Source: Actinomycetota bacterium
GTDB lineage: Bacteria > Actinomycetota > Thermoleophilia > Gaiellales > Gaiellaceae
Reading direction: 5' to 3'
Assembly: GCA_013812465.1 (NCBI GenBank)
Contig: JACCTK010000400.1
Location: 1 to 5,151, forward strand
Length of the DNA stretch: 5,151 bases
In this document: positions 1 through 5,151 of the stretch, in pieces
Numbering within the stretch: position 1 is the stretch's first letter
Layout of the letters: the number at the start of each line of letters is the position of its first letter
Translations under genes and position numbers: made by a program
The notes under the pieces: generated by a model
Database searches by the model: none
Told to the model about the DNA's origin: nothing
The model's input: only the letters and a program-made list of their open reading frames with translations

Positions 1-18
1 TTCTTCTAATCGGCGCCA

Positions 19-62
19 GACACCGATTCGTGTCAAGAGGACTCTTTGACAAGACCGTGTCA
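19..62. promoter_or_regulatory. Cluster of interleaved TGTCA/TGACA inverted repeats
   Basis: Three dyads overlap here. GACAC (19-23) pairs with GTGTC (30-34) across 6 bases. TGTCAA (31-36) pairs with TTGACA (46-51) across 9 bases. TGACA (47-51) pairs with TGTCA (58-62) across 6 bases. The middle dyad also places a consensus TTGACA -35 box on each strand pointing outward, which would fit back-to-back promoters. However, the plus-strand -10 position (about 69-74) is poor, and the minus-strand one shows only a weak GATTAG-like match near 6-11. No T-run follows on either strand, so a terminator is unlikely. The best reading is a protein-binding site array near a promoter, and this is inference. 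Confidence 0.3.
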
Positions 63-165
63 TTCAGCCCACAGGTGCGTGTCGCTCGCGTAGGGCGGAC
101 TCACAACTCGATATGGCCGGTCCTCTCATGTCTGTTTGCGCCCTTGCCACATCGGGCCGTGCCTG

Positions 166-180
166 CGGTGTCTGACACCG
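166..180. promoter_or_regulatory. Perfect 15-bp palindrome abutting the first start codon
   Basis: The sequence CGGTGTCTGACACCG is a perfect palindrome with 7-base arms and a central T. It ends four bases before the ATG at 185, exactly where a Shine-Dalgarno sequence would lie, and no GGAGG-like sequence is present there. As RNA it could form a 5-bp stem with a 5-base loop. As DNA it looks like an operator for a dimeric regulator. Its arms share the GTGTC/GACAC words of the dyads at 19-62. It could also be a dispersed REP-like palindrome, which cannot be decided from one copy. Confidence 0.35.
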
Positions 181-184
181 GCTC

Positions 185-1243
185 ATGACGCGCATCGTGT
201 TCATCACCCAGCAGGTCGATCCCGGACACCCGGCGCTGGCCGCGACCGTGCCGAAGATCGCGGCTCTCGCGGTGCTCGTCGACGAGGTTGTCGTCCTCGC
301 GGATGGCGCGGTCGAAGGCGTCTTACCCGCGAACTGCCGCGTGCGCACGTTTCGCGCGAGCCGGAGGATCGGCCGCGGAGCTCGTTTCGAGGCTGCCCTC
401 GCTCGTGAGCTCCCGGGGCTCCTCGGTGGCGCGGTGGTTGCGCACATGTGCCCGATCTACGCGGTGCTCGCGGCGCCGCTCGTGCGCCCAATGCGCGTCC
501 CGCTCCTTCTCTGGTTCACGCACTGGCGCGCGAGCCGGCTCCTGCGGGCCGCTGAGCGCGTCTCGACAGCGGTCGTCTCTGTCGATCGCCGCTCGTTCCC
601 GCTGCCGTCGAGGAAGGTCGCAGCGATCGGGCACGGAATCGATCTCTCGGAGTTCCCCTGCATCGACAGGCACGCGGAACACACCTTGCAACAGTCTGTT
701 ACAAGGCTCGATCTGCTCGCGCTCGGGCGCTACTCGCGGGCGAAGGGGCTCGAGGTCGTTCTGCGAGCTGTGGCCGCGCTCGGCGACGAGGTCCGGCTCG
801 ACGTCCACGGTCCCGCTCTCTCGGATGACGAGCGCGCGCACCGCGCTGAGCTTCAGGAGCTCGTCCGAGAGCTCGATCTCGACGAGCGTGTCACGCTGGC
901 GAACGCGGTGACTCGCTTTCAGGTGCCCGAGTTGCTCGCGGCCCACGACGCTCTCGTGAACAACATGCGCGCGGGCGCGCCCGACAAGGTTGTCTATGAG
1001 GCCGCAGCGAGCTGCCTGCCGGTGCTCGCCTCCAATCCCGTCTTCGACTCGCTCCTCGATCCCGAGCAGCGCTTCTCGCGGGAGAGCCCGGAGGAGCTCG
1101 CGGCCCGAATCCGCGAGCTCGCCGCGACCGAGACCGCCGTCCGAGTCGAGCTCGGAAAGCGCCTCCGAGAAAGAGTCGAGGCGGGACATTCGGTGGAGTC
1201 CTGGGCGCGGGGAGTCCTGGACGCAGCGGGAATCTCACGATGA
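185..1243 (+). CDS. Glycosyltransferase, GT4-like (GT-B fold), 352 aa
   Basis: This is a predicted cytosolic or membrane-peripheral glycosyltransferase that would transfer a sugar from a nucleotide-sugar to a glycan or lipid-linked acceptor. The N-terminal Rossmann-like half starts with a strand reading RIVFITQQVDP (residues 3-13) and includes HMCPIY (87-92) and LWFTHWR (109-115). The linker contains GHGIDLSEF (149-157). The C-terminal half opens with LALGRYSRAKGLE (178-190), the GT4 donor-domain signature. The usual E-x7-E motif is altered: the second Glu is E272 in DKVVYEAAA, but the first position is Gly264. There is no signal peptide or membrane span. The ATG at 185 is preferred because the frame is stopped at 173-175 and the first strand needs this start, although no Shine-Dalgarno is visible. 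The gene overlaps the next one by ATGA. Codons 683-706 form an A/T-rich palindromic patch of rare codons. The family call is firm, but the substrate is unknown. Confidence 0.88.
   Translation: MTRIVFITQQVDPGHPALAATVPKIAALAVLVDEVVVLADGAVEGVLPANCRVRTFRASRRIGRGARFEAALARELPGLLGGAVVAHMCPIYAVLAAPLVRPMRVPLLLWFTHWRASRLLRAAERVSTAVVSVDRRSFPLPSRKVAAIGHGIDLSEFPCIDRHAEHTLQQSVTRLDLLALGRYSRAKGLEVVLRAVAALGDEVRLDVHGPALSDDERAHRAELQELVRELDLDERVTLANAVTRFQVPELLAAHDALVNNMRAGAPDKVVYEAAASCLPVLASNPVFDSLLDPEQRFSRESPEELAARIRELAATETAVRVELGKRLRERVEAGHSVESWARGVLDAAGISR
684..706. repeat. 23-bp near-perfect palindrome inside the first glycosyltransferase gene
   Basis: The arms CCTTGCAACAG (684-694) and CTGTTACAAGG (696-706) flank a central T at 695, and 10 of 11 positions pair (only 689/701 fails). 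The patch is far less GC-rich than its surroundings. It covers codons TTG, CAA, CAG, TCT, GTT, ACA and AGG, most of them avoided elsewhere in this gene. It falls in the linker between the two GT-B domains (about residues 167-174). It could be an intragenic operator, a remnant of a small palindromic element, or a translation-slowing stretch. The palindrome itself is certain; its function is not. Confidence 0.45.
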
Positions 1244-2349
1244 GAGCCCTCGCCGGACAGGTCCTGCACGTGCAGAAGGTGGCCGGGATCTCCGGCTCAG
1301 AGGCGCACCTGCTCCAGCTCCTTCCGGCCCTGCGCGAGAGCGGCTGGGATGTGGAGTTCCTCATGCTCCACGAGGACGAGCCGGGCGCCTGGCAGTTCGC
1401 CCGTGAGCTGCGCGCGCGCGGTGTGCCGCTCGACGATGTCCGCTTGCGGGCGGATGTCGACCCAATCGCATACGCGGAGGTCGCGGCGCTTCTCGCCCGC
1501 CGACGGCCGCGCATCCTGCACACACATCTCGTGCACGCCGACGTGTATGGGCAGATCGCGGGGGCGATGGCCAGGACGCCGCTGCGGCTCTCGACCAAGC
1601 ACGGCTTCAACTGGTTTCGCGAGGGTCGCTTCTTCGGCCTCGCCGATCGCGCGGTCGCCTCGCTCGCCCATGTGCACATCGCCATCTCGCAAGGGCTCGC
1701 GCGCTACCTCGCCGAGCTCGAGGGCTTCGACGAGGCCGGCTTCGAGATCGTCCACTACGGGATCGCCGGGAGAGACGGCGTCACGCCGTACGGCGGCGCC
1801 GAGCGGCGCCTGCTCTGCGTCGGCCGGCTGATTCCCGTGAAGGGTCACCTCGTTCTCTTGCGAGCGCTTGCCCAGGCGCGTACACGAGTACCCGACCTCG
1901 TCCTCGACATCGCGGGCTCGGGACCGCTCGAGCCGGCGCTTCGGGCCTACGCACGCGAGCTCGGCCTTGGCGATGCGATCCGCTTTCTCGGCTTCGTCTC
2001 GCCCGTGCAGACGGCCATCGAGCAGTCGGCGGTCATCGTCGTCCCGTCGCTCGGTGAGGGCTTCGGAATGGTGGCGCTCGAGGCCATGGAAAGGGGACGA
2101 CCCGTCATCGCAAGCGCGGTCGGGGGCCTTCCCGAGATCGTCGCCGACCGAGAGACGGGGCTCGTGGTCACGCCCGGAGACGCGGAGGAGCTCGCCGAGG
2201 CGATGGTCGCGCTCGGCTCAGATCCTTCTCGGGCAGCTGCTATGGGGGCGGCCGGCAGACGGCGCGCGCTCGAGTCGTTCACGCAGGAACGCTCCACGCA
2301 GGGGATCGAGAAGCTTTACCGGCGGGGGCTCGAGAGAGCTTCTTCGTAG
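1240..2349 (+). CDS. Glycosyltransferase, GT4 family, 369 aa
   Basis: This is a retaining GT4-type enzyme expected to add a sugar from a nucleotide-sugar donor during surface glycan assembly at the cytoplasmic face. The N-terminal acceptor domain has the glycine-rich loop VAGISGSEAH (14-23), then HTHLVHADVYG (94-104) and LSTKHGF (117-123). The C-terminal donor domain has VGRLIPVKG (194-202), IAGSGPLE (224-231) and an intact E-x7-E motif, E273 to E281 in GEGFGMVALEAM, followed by GLPEIV and GETGLVV-type donor-binding loops (296-310). Its length is normal for the family. The ATG overlaps the upstream stop as ATGA, with a modest GGGA about eight bases before it, so translation is probably coupled. 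It is a paralog of the leftward gene ending at 2316. Its last 34 bases overlap the end of that gene on the other strand. The precise sugar is unknown. Confidence 0.93.
   Translation: MRALAGQVLHVQKVAGISGSEAHLLQLLPALRESGWDVEFLMLHEDEPGAWQFARELRARGVPLDDVRLRADVDPIAYAEVAALLARRRPRILHTHLVHADVYGQIAGAMARTPLRLSTKHGFNWFREGRFFGLADRAVASLAHVHIAISQGLARYLAELEGFDEAGFEIVHYGIAGRDGVTPYGGAERRLLCVGRLIPVKGHLVLLRALAQARTRVPDLVLDIAGSGPLEPALRAYARELGLGDAIRFLGFVSPVQTAIEQSAVIVVPSLGEGFGMVALEAMERGRPVIASAVGGLPEIVADRETGLVVTPGDAEELAEAMVALGSDPSRAAAMGAAGRRRALESFTQERSTQGIEKLYRRGLERASS
2316..2349. other. Tail-to-tail overlap of two convergent operons
   Basis: The rightward glycosyltransferase ends with TAG at 2347-2349, and the leftward one ends with TAA (minus strand, 2318 to 2316). 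The final codons of each are therefore coded on opposite strands of the same 34 bp. No intergenic space exists for an ordinary terminator. The only hairpin I see is a short GCTC-GAGA-GAGC stem (2328-2339) without a T-run. Transcripts from both sides probably run into the opposite gene, giving antisense overlap, or stop by Rho. Confidence 0.85.
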
Positions 2350-3422
2350 ACCGAGGCTGTTCGCTCGGCCATGCGCGCGACCGAGAACTCGGCCAGCGCC
2401 CGCGCGCGGCCGGCCTGGCCCATCGCCGCTGCCCTGAGCGGATCGTCGAGGAGCTCGTTCACCGCAGCCGCCATCCGCGCCGGATCGTCGGGCGAGACGA
2501 GCAGGCCGGTCTCGCCGCCGAGCACGATCTCCGGGATCGAGCTGACCCGCGCTGCCACAACCGGCTTCTCGCAGAGCATGGCCTCGAGCAATGCCAGCCC
2601 GAAGCCCTCCCAACGCGCGGGATGGACGACGATCAAAGCGCGTCGGAGCCACCACGCGACGTCTCCGACTCGACCTGGAAGGCTGACCGCAGCTCCCACC
2701 CCGCGCCGGGCCGCCAGCTCGGCGAGCTCGGCTCGTAGCGGCCCCTCCCCGAGCACCACGAGGTGCGCCGTTGGATGCCGCTCGCGGACGCGAGCTAGAG
2801 CCTCCACCCCGACGTCGACCCCTTTCTGCGGGACGAGCCGGCAGACGGCGACGAGCACCGGGGTCTCCGCGGGCAGATCCGGGCCACCGGGAGGGCCCCA
2901 CGCCTCAGGCGAAGCGTCGAGCCCGTAGTGAACGACTCGGAGCTTTCCAGCGGGAAGCCCGACAACCTCGCGATTGAAGCGCGCCAGCGCCTCGGTGATG
3001 CAGATCACCGACGCAGCGCGCCTCGTCAGCAGCCTCTCCAGATGTCGCCACCTCCCCGAGCGGAATGGATCGTCGTTGTGCTTCGTGGAGATGAGCGCCG
3101 TCCGGGCGCGAGTCGCGGCGGCTGCGCCGTACGCATCAGCGTGGATCAAGTGCGTATGGACGATGTCCGGCCGAAATGCGCGCACGGCGCGGATAACTCC
3201 TCCGACGAGCCTCGGATCGAGGTCGCGAGGGCACGCGAGGCGCTGAATCGGCACCTCGCGCTCGGTGAGGACGTCGTAGAACGGCTCCGGAGCGGCGCTC
3301 GTGTCGTCGAGGCCGAGAAAGCCGGCGTCGATCCCCCGTGCGCGGAGCGCCGGCAGCAGCTCGAGCACATGCCTCTCCGAGCCGCCAATCCCTCCCACGC
3401 GCTGAATGTGGAGGATCTTCAC
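2316..3422 (-). CDS. Glycosyltransferase, GT4 family, 368 aa, GTG start
   Basis: This is a GT4-type sugar transferase acting on the cytoplasmic side in glycan synthesis. Starting at the GTG, the protein begins VKILHIQRVGGIGGSE, with the N-terminal glycine-rich loop at residues 8-16. HTHLIHADAYG (89-99) and ISTKH (111-115) follow. The donor domain has AVCRLVPQKG (192-201), LGEGPLRAEL (224-233) and an E-x7-E motif, E272 to E280 in WEGFGLALLEAM, then SIPEIV and GGETGLLV (295-309). The frame stays open upstream as far as 4232 with ATGs at 3467 and 3461. I chose the GTG at 3422 because it overlaps the preceding stop as GTGA, matching the other junctions here, and because it aligns with the start of the paralog at 1240. 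It is the last gene of the leftward operon and converges on that paralog. The acceptor and sugar are unknown. Confidence 0.92.
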   Translation of the reverse strand: MKILHIQRVGGIGGSERHVLELLPALRARGIDAGFLGLDDTSAAPEPFYDVLTEREVPIQRLACPRDLDPRLVGGVIRAVRAFRPDIVHTHLIHADAYGAAAATRARTALISTKHNDDPFRSGRWRHLERLLTRRAASVICITEALARFNREVVGLPAGKLRVVHYGLDASPEAWGPPGGPDLPAETPVLVAVCRLVPQKGVDVGVEALARVRERHPTAHLVVLGEGPLRAELAELAARRGVGAAVSLPGRVGDVAWWLRRALIVVHPARWEGFGLALLEAMLCEKPVVAARVSSIPEIVLGGETGLLVSPDDPARMAAAVNELLDDPLRAAAMGQAGRARALAEFSVARMAERTASVYEEALSSPRR

Positions 3423-4690
3423 CCGTGTGTCGCCGTCCGCGGGCGGCGCGCCCGTAGCCATTCCCATCCGCGAACGAGCGCTGCCGCGGCGAGAATCGCG
3501 AGCAGGAAGTCGAACGGCGCCCGATAGCGCACGGTGCCTGCGAAGACCATGGCGACGAGCGTGTTGTACCCCACCAACCCGAAGACGAGGGCGACGAAGC
3601 GGCGCGGCGCGACGATCGCGCCCACGATCGCCAAGAGGTAGACGGCGATCATGAACGCGGGCTCGACGACATCGCGCCCGAGCTCGGCCACGCGGCCCCG
3701 TCCGGCATCGTCGGAGTCGACCGAGAAGCTCGGGCTCCAGAGCATCTGCACGGCCTGAGCCGCGAGACGTCCCTTCTCGTCGGGGTTCTCGCGCCAGAAG
3801 TCGAAGACGAGCTCGCGGTAGTAGCGCTGCTGCGCGCACTCGTCGATCTCGGTCGGGTTGCCGGCGAGAGTGAGGTCGGCCGCGAGCTCGGGCCAGGGCG
3901 GCCCTCCGTGCGGCTCGGGCACGTCGTCGATCCAGCCGCCGCGGTCGAGGATCTCGCGCGTCGACTCGTTGTTCGCCTTCCAGAGCGCGCGCGTGTCGGT
4001 CGTGAGCGCGGGGCAGCCGACGCTGATCTCGTTTCGAGCGATCCACGGTGTCACGACCACGACGGTGCCGACGATGACGGCGGTCGCGAGCAAGACCGAG
4101 CGCCTCGACCGCTCCCGCGGAAGCGCGACAAACGCCGCCAGGACGAGCGGGAGCAGCGCGAGACGGGCATTCCCCAGAATCGCGAGCCCTGCGACGGCGC
4201 CGAGAGCGAGCGCCAGCAGAGCGCCCTTCCACTCGGCGACGATCAGGGCGGTGAGGGCGATGAGCGCGACGAGCAGCCCGTCCACGATCTCCCGATTCAG
4301 GTGCATGTCGTGCCAGACGAGGAACGGATGCAGCGTCGCGATCATCGCCCCCACGAGGCCGACTTCGAGCGAGACCACGCGGCGGCCGATCTCGAGCACG
4401 ATCACAGCGGTGAGGGCGGCGACGGCGATATGCGCGATCCCGACGACCAGCCAGTGCCGCTCGAAGACCTGATAGAGCCCGGCGAGGAACCAGGCGTAGA
4501 GGGGCTGCGTGTAGCCCGAAGGCCGCCCCGGCAAGAAGCCGAAAGTTCCGCTGGCGACGAGCGTGCGGGCGAAGCGGTCGCTTTTCTCGACGAGCTCGTC
4601 GAGAATCGCGCCGCGCTCGGAGAGCAGGACGACCAAGCGCGGGAGGATCGCCGCCACGAGCAGGATCGCGAGCGCTCGTCGCCGCGTCAT
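3419..4690 (-). CDS. GT-C membrane glycosyltransferase, PMT/ArnT-like (GT39/GT83 type), 423 aa
   Basis: This integral membrane enzyme probably transfers a sugar from a polyprenyl-phosphate donor to a glycan, lipid or protein on the outer face of the membrane. About ten hydrophobic segments are visible: near 6-24, 63-75, 81-99, 107-126, 136-153, 157-190 (probably two), 199-215, 345-360, 364-383 and 392-406. The first outside loop has ILDELVEKSDR (29-39), holding the acidic residues expected to be catalytic in GT-C enzymes, then GYTQPLYAWFLAGLY (59-73). VTPWIARN (213-220) opens a large loop of about 130 residues carrying ALWKANN (235-241). VRYRAPFDF (387-395) near the C-terminus is typical of the family. 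The only two cysteines, C226 and C285, lie in the large loop. The ATG at 4690 overlaps the upstream stop as ATGA; the open frame reaches 4771, but that extension is Arg-rich and antisense-like. The fold is well supported; donor and acceptor are not. Confidence 0.87.
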   Translation of the reverse strand: MTRRRALAILLVAAILPRLVVLLSERGAILDELVEKSDRFARTLVASGTFGFLPGRPSGYTQPLYAWFLAGLYQVFERHWLVVGIAHIAVAALTAVIVLEIGRRVVSLEVGLVGAMIATLHPFLVWHDMHLNREIVDGLLVALIALTALIVAEWKGALLALALGAVAGLAILGNARLALLPLVLAAFVALPRERSRRSVLLATAVIVGTVVVVTPWIARNEISVGCPALTTDTRALWKANNESTREILDRGGWIDDVPEPHGGPPWPELAADLTLAGNPTEIDECAQQRYYRELVFDFWRENPDEKGRLAAQAVQMLWSPSFSVDSDDAGRGRVAELGRDVVEPAFMIAVYLLAIVGAIVAPRRFVALVFGLVGYNTLVAMVFAGTVRYRAPFDFLLAILAAAALVRGWEWLRARRPRTATHG

Positions 4691-5151
4691 CGTGTGGCGG
4701 CGGCGTGAGGAGCCGGCGTGACCGCGACGTCGAGCCACGAGCGTTGCCAGAGCTCGAGGACGAGCAGGCACCAGAGCCGGTGGCCGTGATCGTGTTGTCC
4801 CCGAGCGTGCTCGGAGAGCATGCGCTCGACGACGCTCGGCCGGAGTTGCCCGCGTGCTCGCGTACGCGCGCCTAGGAGCGTGTCACCGGCCAGCTCGCGA
4901 AGCGGGCCGCGAAACCAGTCGCCGAGGGGGATGCCGAAGCCGGTCTTCGCGCGCTCGGCGAGCTCGGGTGGGAGCAGGTGCGCGAACGCGCGCCGCAGCG
5001 CGGCCTTCCCGCGTCGTCCTTCCAGACGCAAGGAGTCGGGGAGTGAGATTCCGAGGGTGAGCACCTCGTGGTCGAGCAGCGGCGATCGCAGCTCGAGCGA
5101 GTTTGCCATCGATGCCCGGTCCGCCTTCACGAGCAGGTCGTCGGGGAGGTA
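4687..5151 (-). CDS. asnB: Asparagine synthase (glutamine-hydrolysing) family, C-terminal part; 5' end outside window
   Basis: Only the last 154 residues are in the window, and the frame is still open at 5151. The visible part begins YLPDDLLVKADRASMANS and continues LELRSPLLDHE, the hallmark of the AsnB synthetase domain that activates a carboxylate with ATP and accepts ammonia from glutamine. Further C-terminal are AKTGFGIPLGDWFRGPLREL and HDHGHRLWCLLVLELWQR, which match the end of full-length AsnB proteins (usually about 600 residues). A GTG at 5130-5128 is internal, not the start, because the conserved sequence extends upstream of it. The gene is the first visible one of the leftward operon and overlaps the GT-C gene by ATGA. 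In this setting it may amidate a glycan or precursor rather than only make free asparagine. The amidotransferase (Cys2 glutaminase) domain should lie to the right of the window. Confidence 0.93.
   Translation of the reverse strand, partial: YLPDDLLVKADRASMANSLELRSPLLDHEVLTLGISLPDSLRLEGRRGKAALRRAFAHLLPPELAERAKTGFGIPLGDWFRGPLRELAGDTLLGARTRARGQLRPSVVERMLSEHARGQHDHGHRLWCLLVLELWQRSWLDVAVTPAPHAAATR

Larger units (their letters stand above)
1..184. other. Leader region upstream of the first glycosyltransferase, no assigned gene
   Basis: This stretch is about 59% GC by direct count, clearly lower than the genes to its right. I find no tRNA-like fold and no recognisable protein. Plus frame 3 is open from the left edge to a TGA at 186-188, but its third positions are only about 62% GC and the peptide resembles nothing I know, so I do not call it a gene. 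What stands out is a set of GTGTC/GACAC words: GACAC at 19 and 174, GTGTC at 30, 57, 79 and 168. Several of them pair into dyads, listed separately. A perfect TTGACA lies at 46-51, but no convincing -10 hexamer follows at 16-18 bases. The region probably carries the promoter and regulation of the rightward operon, unless that operon starts further left. Confidence 0.5.

Noticed and set aside
1..63. Minus-strand frame starting at the ATG at 63-61 and running off the left edge, possibly a divergent gene
   Set aside because: Only 21 codons are visible, there is no clear ribosome binding site, and the peptide is not recognisable. It can be judged only with sequence to the left.
46..74. Plus-strand promoter with a perfect TTGACA at 46-51
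   Set aside because: The -10 position at 16-18 bases spacing reads CCACAG-like sequence with no TAnnnT, so a full promoter is not supported.
972..983. Perfect 12-bp palindrome CGGGCGCGCCCG near the donor-site motif of the first glycosyltransferase
   Set aside because: All-GC palindromes of this size are expected by chance in such GC-rich coding DNA, and the codons serve the conserved protein motif.
323..1189. Long antisense open frame opposite the first glycosyltransferase
   Set aside because: It mirrors the GC-rich codons of the real gene, is charged and repetitive, and has no family resemblance. Such shadows are expected at this GC content.
1409..1420. Alternating GC run that could form Z-DNA or slip
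   Set aside because: It is short and explained by Arg-Ala-Arg codons in a GC-rich gene; no frameshift is present.
2324..2343. Hairpin with a GAGA loop in the convergent overlap as a bidirectional terminator
   Set aside because: The firm stem is only four base pairs plus wobble pairs, and neither strand has a T-run after it.
3423..4232. Extension of the leftward GT4 frame into a 638-aa protein
   Set aside because: The added part is Arg-rich, low-complexity sequence lying entirely within the GT-C gene in another frame of the same strand, and the GTG at 3422 gives a normal-length enzyme.
3908..4708. Long plus-strand open frame opposite the GT-C gene
   Set aside because: It is very rich in Arg, Asp and Glu, as expected from the complement of hydrophobic membrane codons. 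The minus-strand reading gives clear membrane segments and family motifs.

Overview
The window is a piece of a surface-glycan (exopolysaccharide, capsule or glycolipid) biosynthesis locus from a high-GC bacterium. The coding regions are around 70% GC where I counted, with a strong preference for G or C at third codon positions. They are rich in Arg, Ala, Leu and Glu and are packed with 4-bp start/stop overlaps. This style and the protein wording suggest an actinobacterium, perhaps a deep-branching class such as Thermoleophilia. That placement is an inference from composition and remembered family resemblance, not from a marker gene.

Layout. Positions 1-184 hold no gene I can assign with confidence. 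The stretch is less GC-rich (109 of 184 bases by my count) and unusually full of TGTCA/TGACA-type inverted repeats, one of which sits directly against the first start codon. Two rightward genes follow, both glycosyltransferases of the GT-B fold (GT4-like): 185-1243 and 1240-2349, joined by an ATGA overlap. Three leftward genes fill the right half. In transcription order they are the C-terminal end of an asparagine synthase-type amidotransferase (4687-5151, running off the right edge), a polytopic GT-C membrane glycosyltransferase (3419-4690), and another GT4 glycosyltransferase (2316-3422, GTG start). Their junctions are ATGA and GTGA overlaps. The rightward and leftward operons converge, and their last genes overlap tail to tail by 34 bp (2316-2349).

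How the genes may work together (inference). The GT4 enzymes would add sugars from nucleotide-sugar donors on the cytoplasmic face. The GT-C protein would add a sugar from a polyprenyl-phosphate donor on the outer face. The AsnB-like enzyme would transfer glutamine-derived nitrogen to a carboxyl group, either making asparagine or amidating a glycan precursor, as is often suggested for AsnB paralogs in such loci. Two of the three GT4 proteins (1240-2349 and 2316-3422) are clear paralogs, nearly equal in length and facing each other.

I do not see a new defence, mobile or RNA system. The points most worth checking are the dyad cluster in the leader, an A/T-rich 23-bp near-palindrome with a rare-codon run inside the first glycosyltransferase, and the terminator-less convergent overlap of two paralogs.
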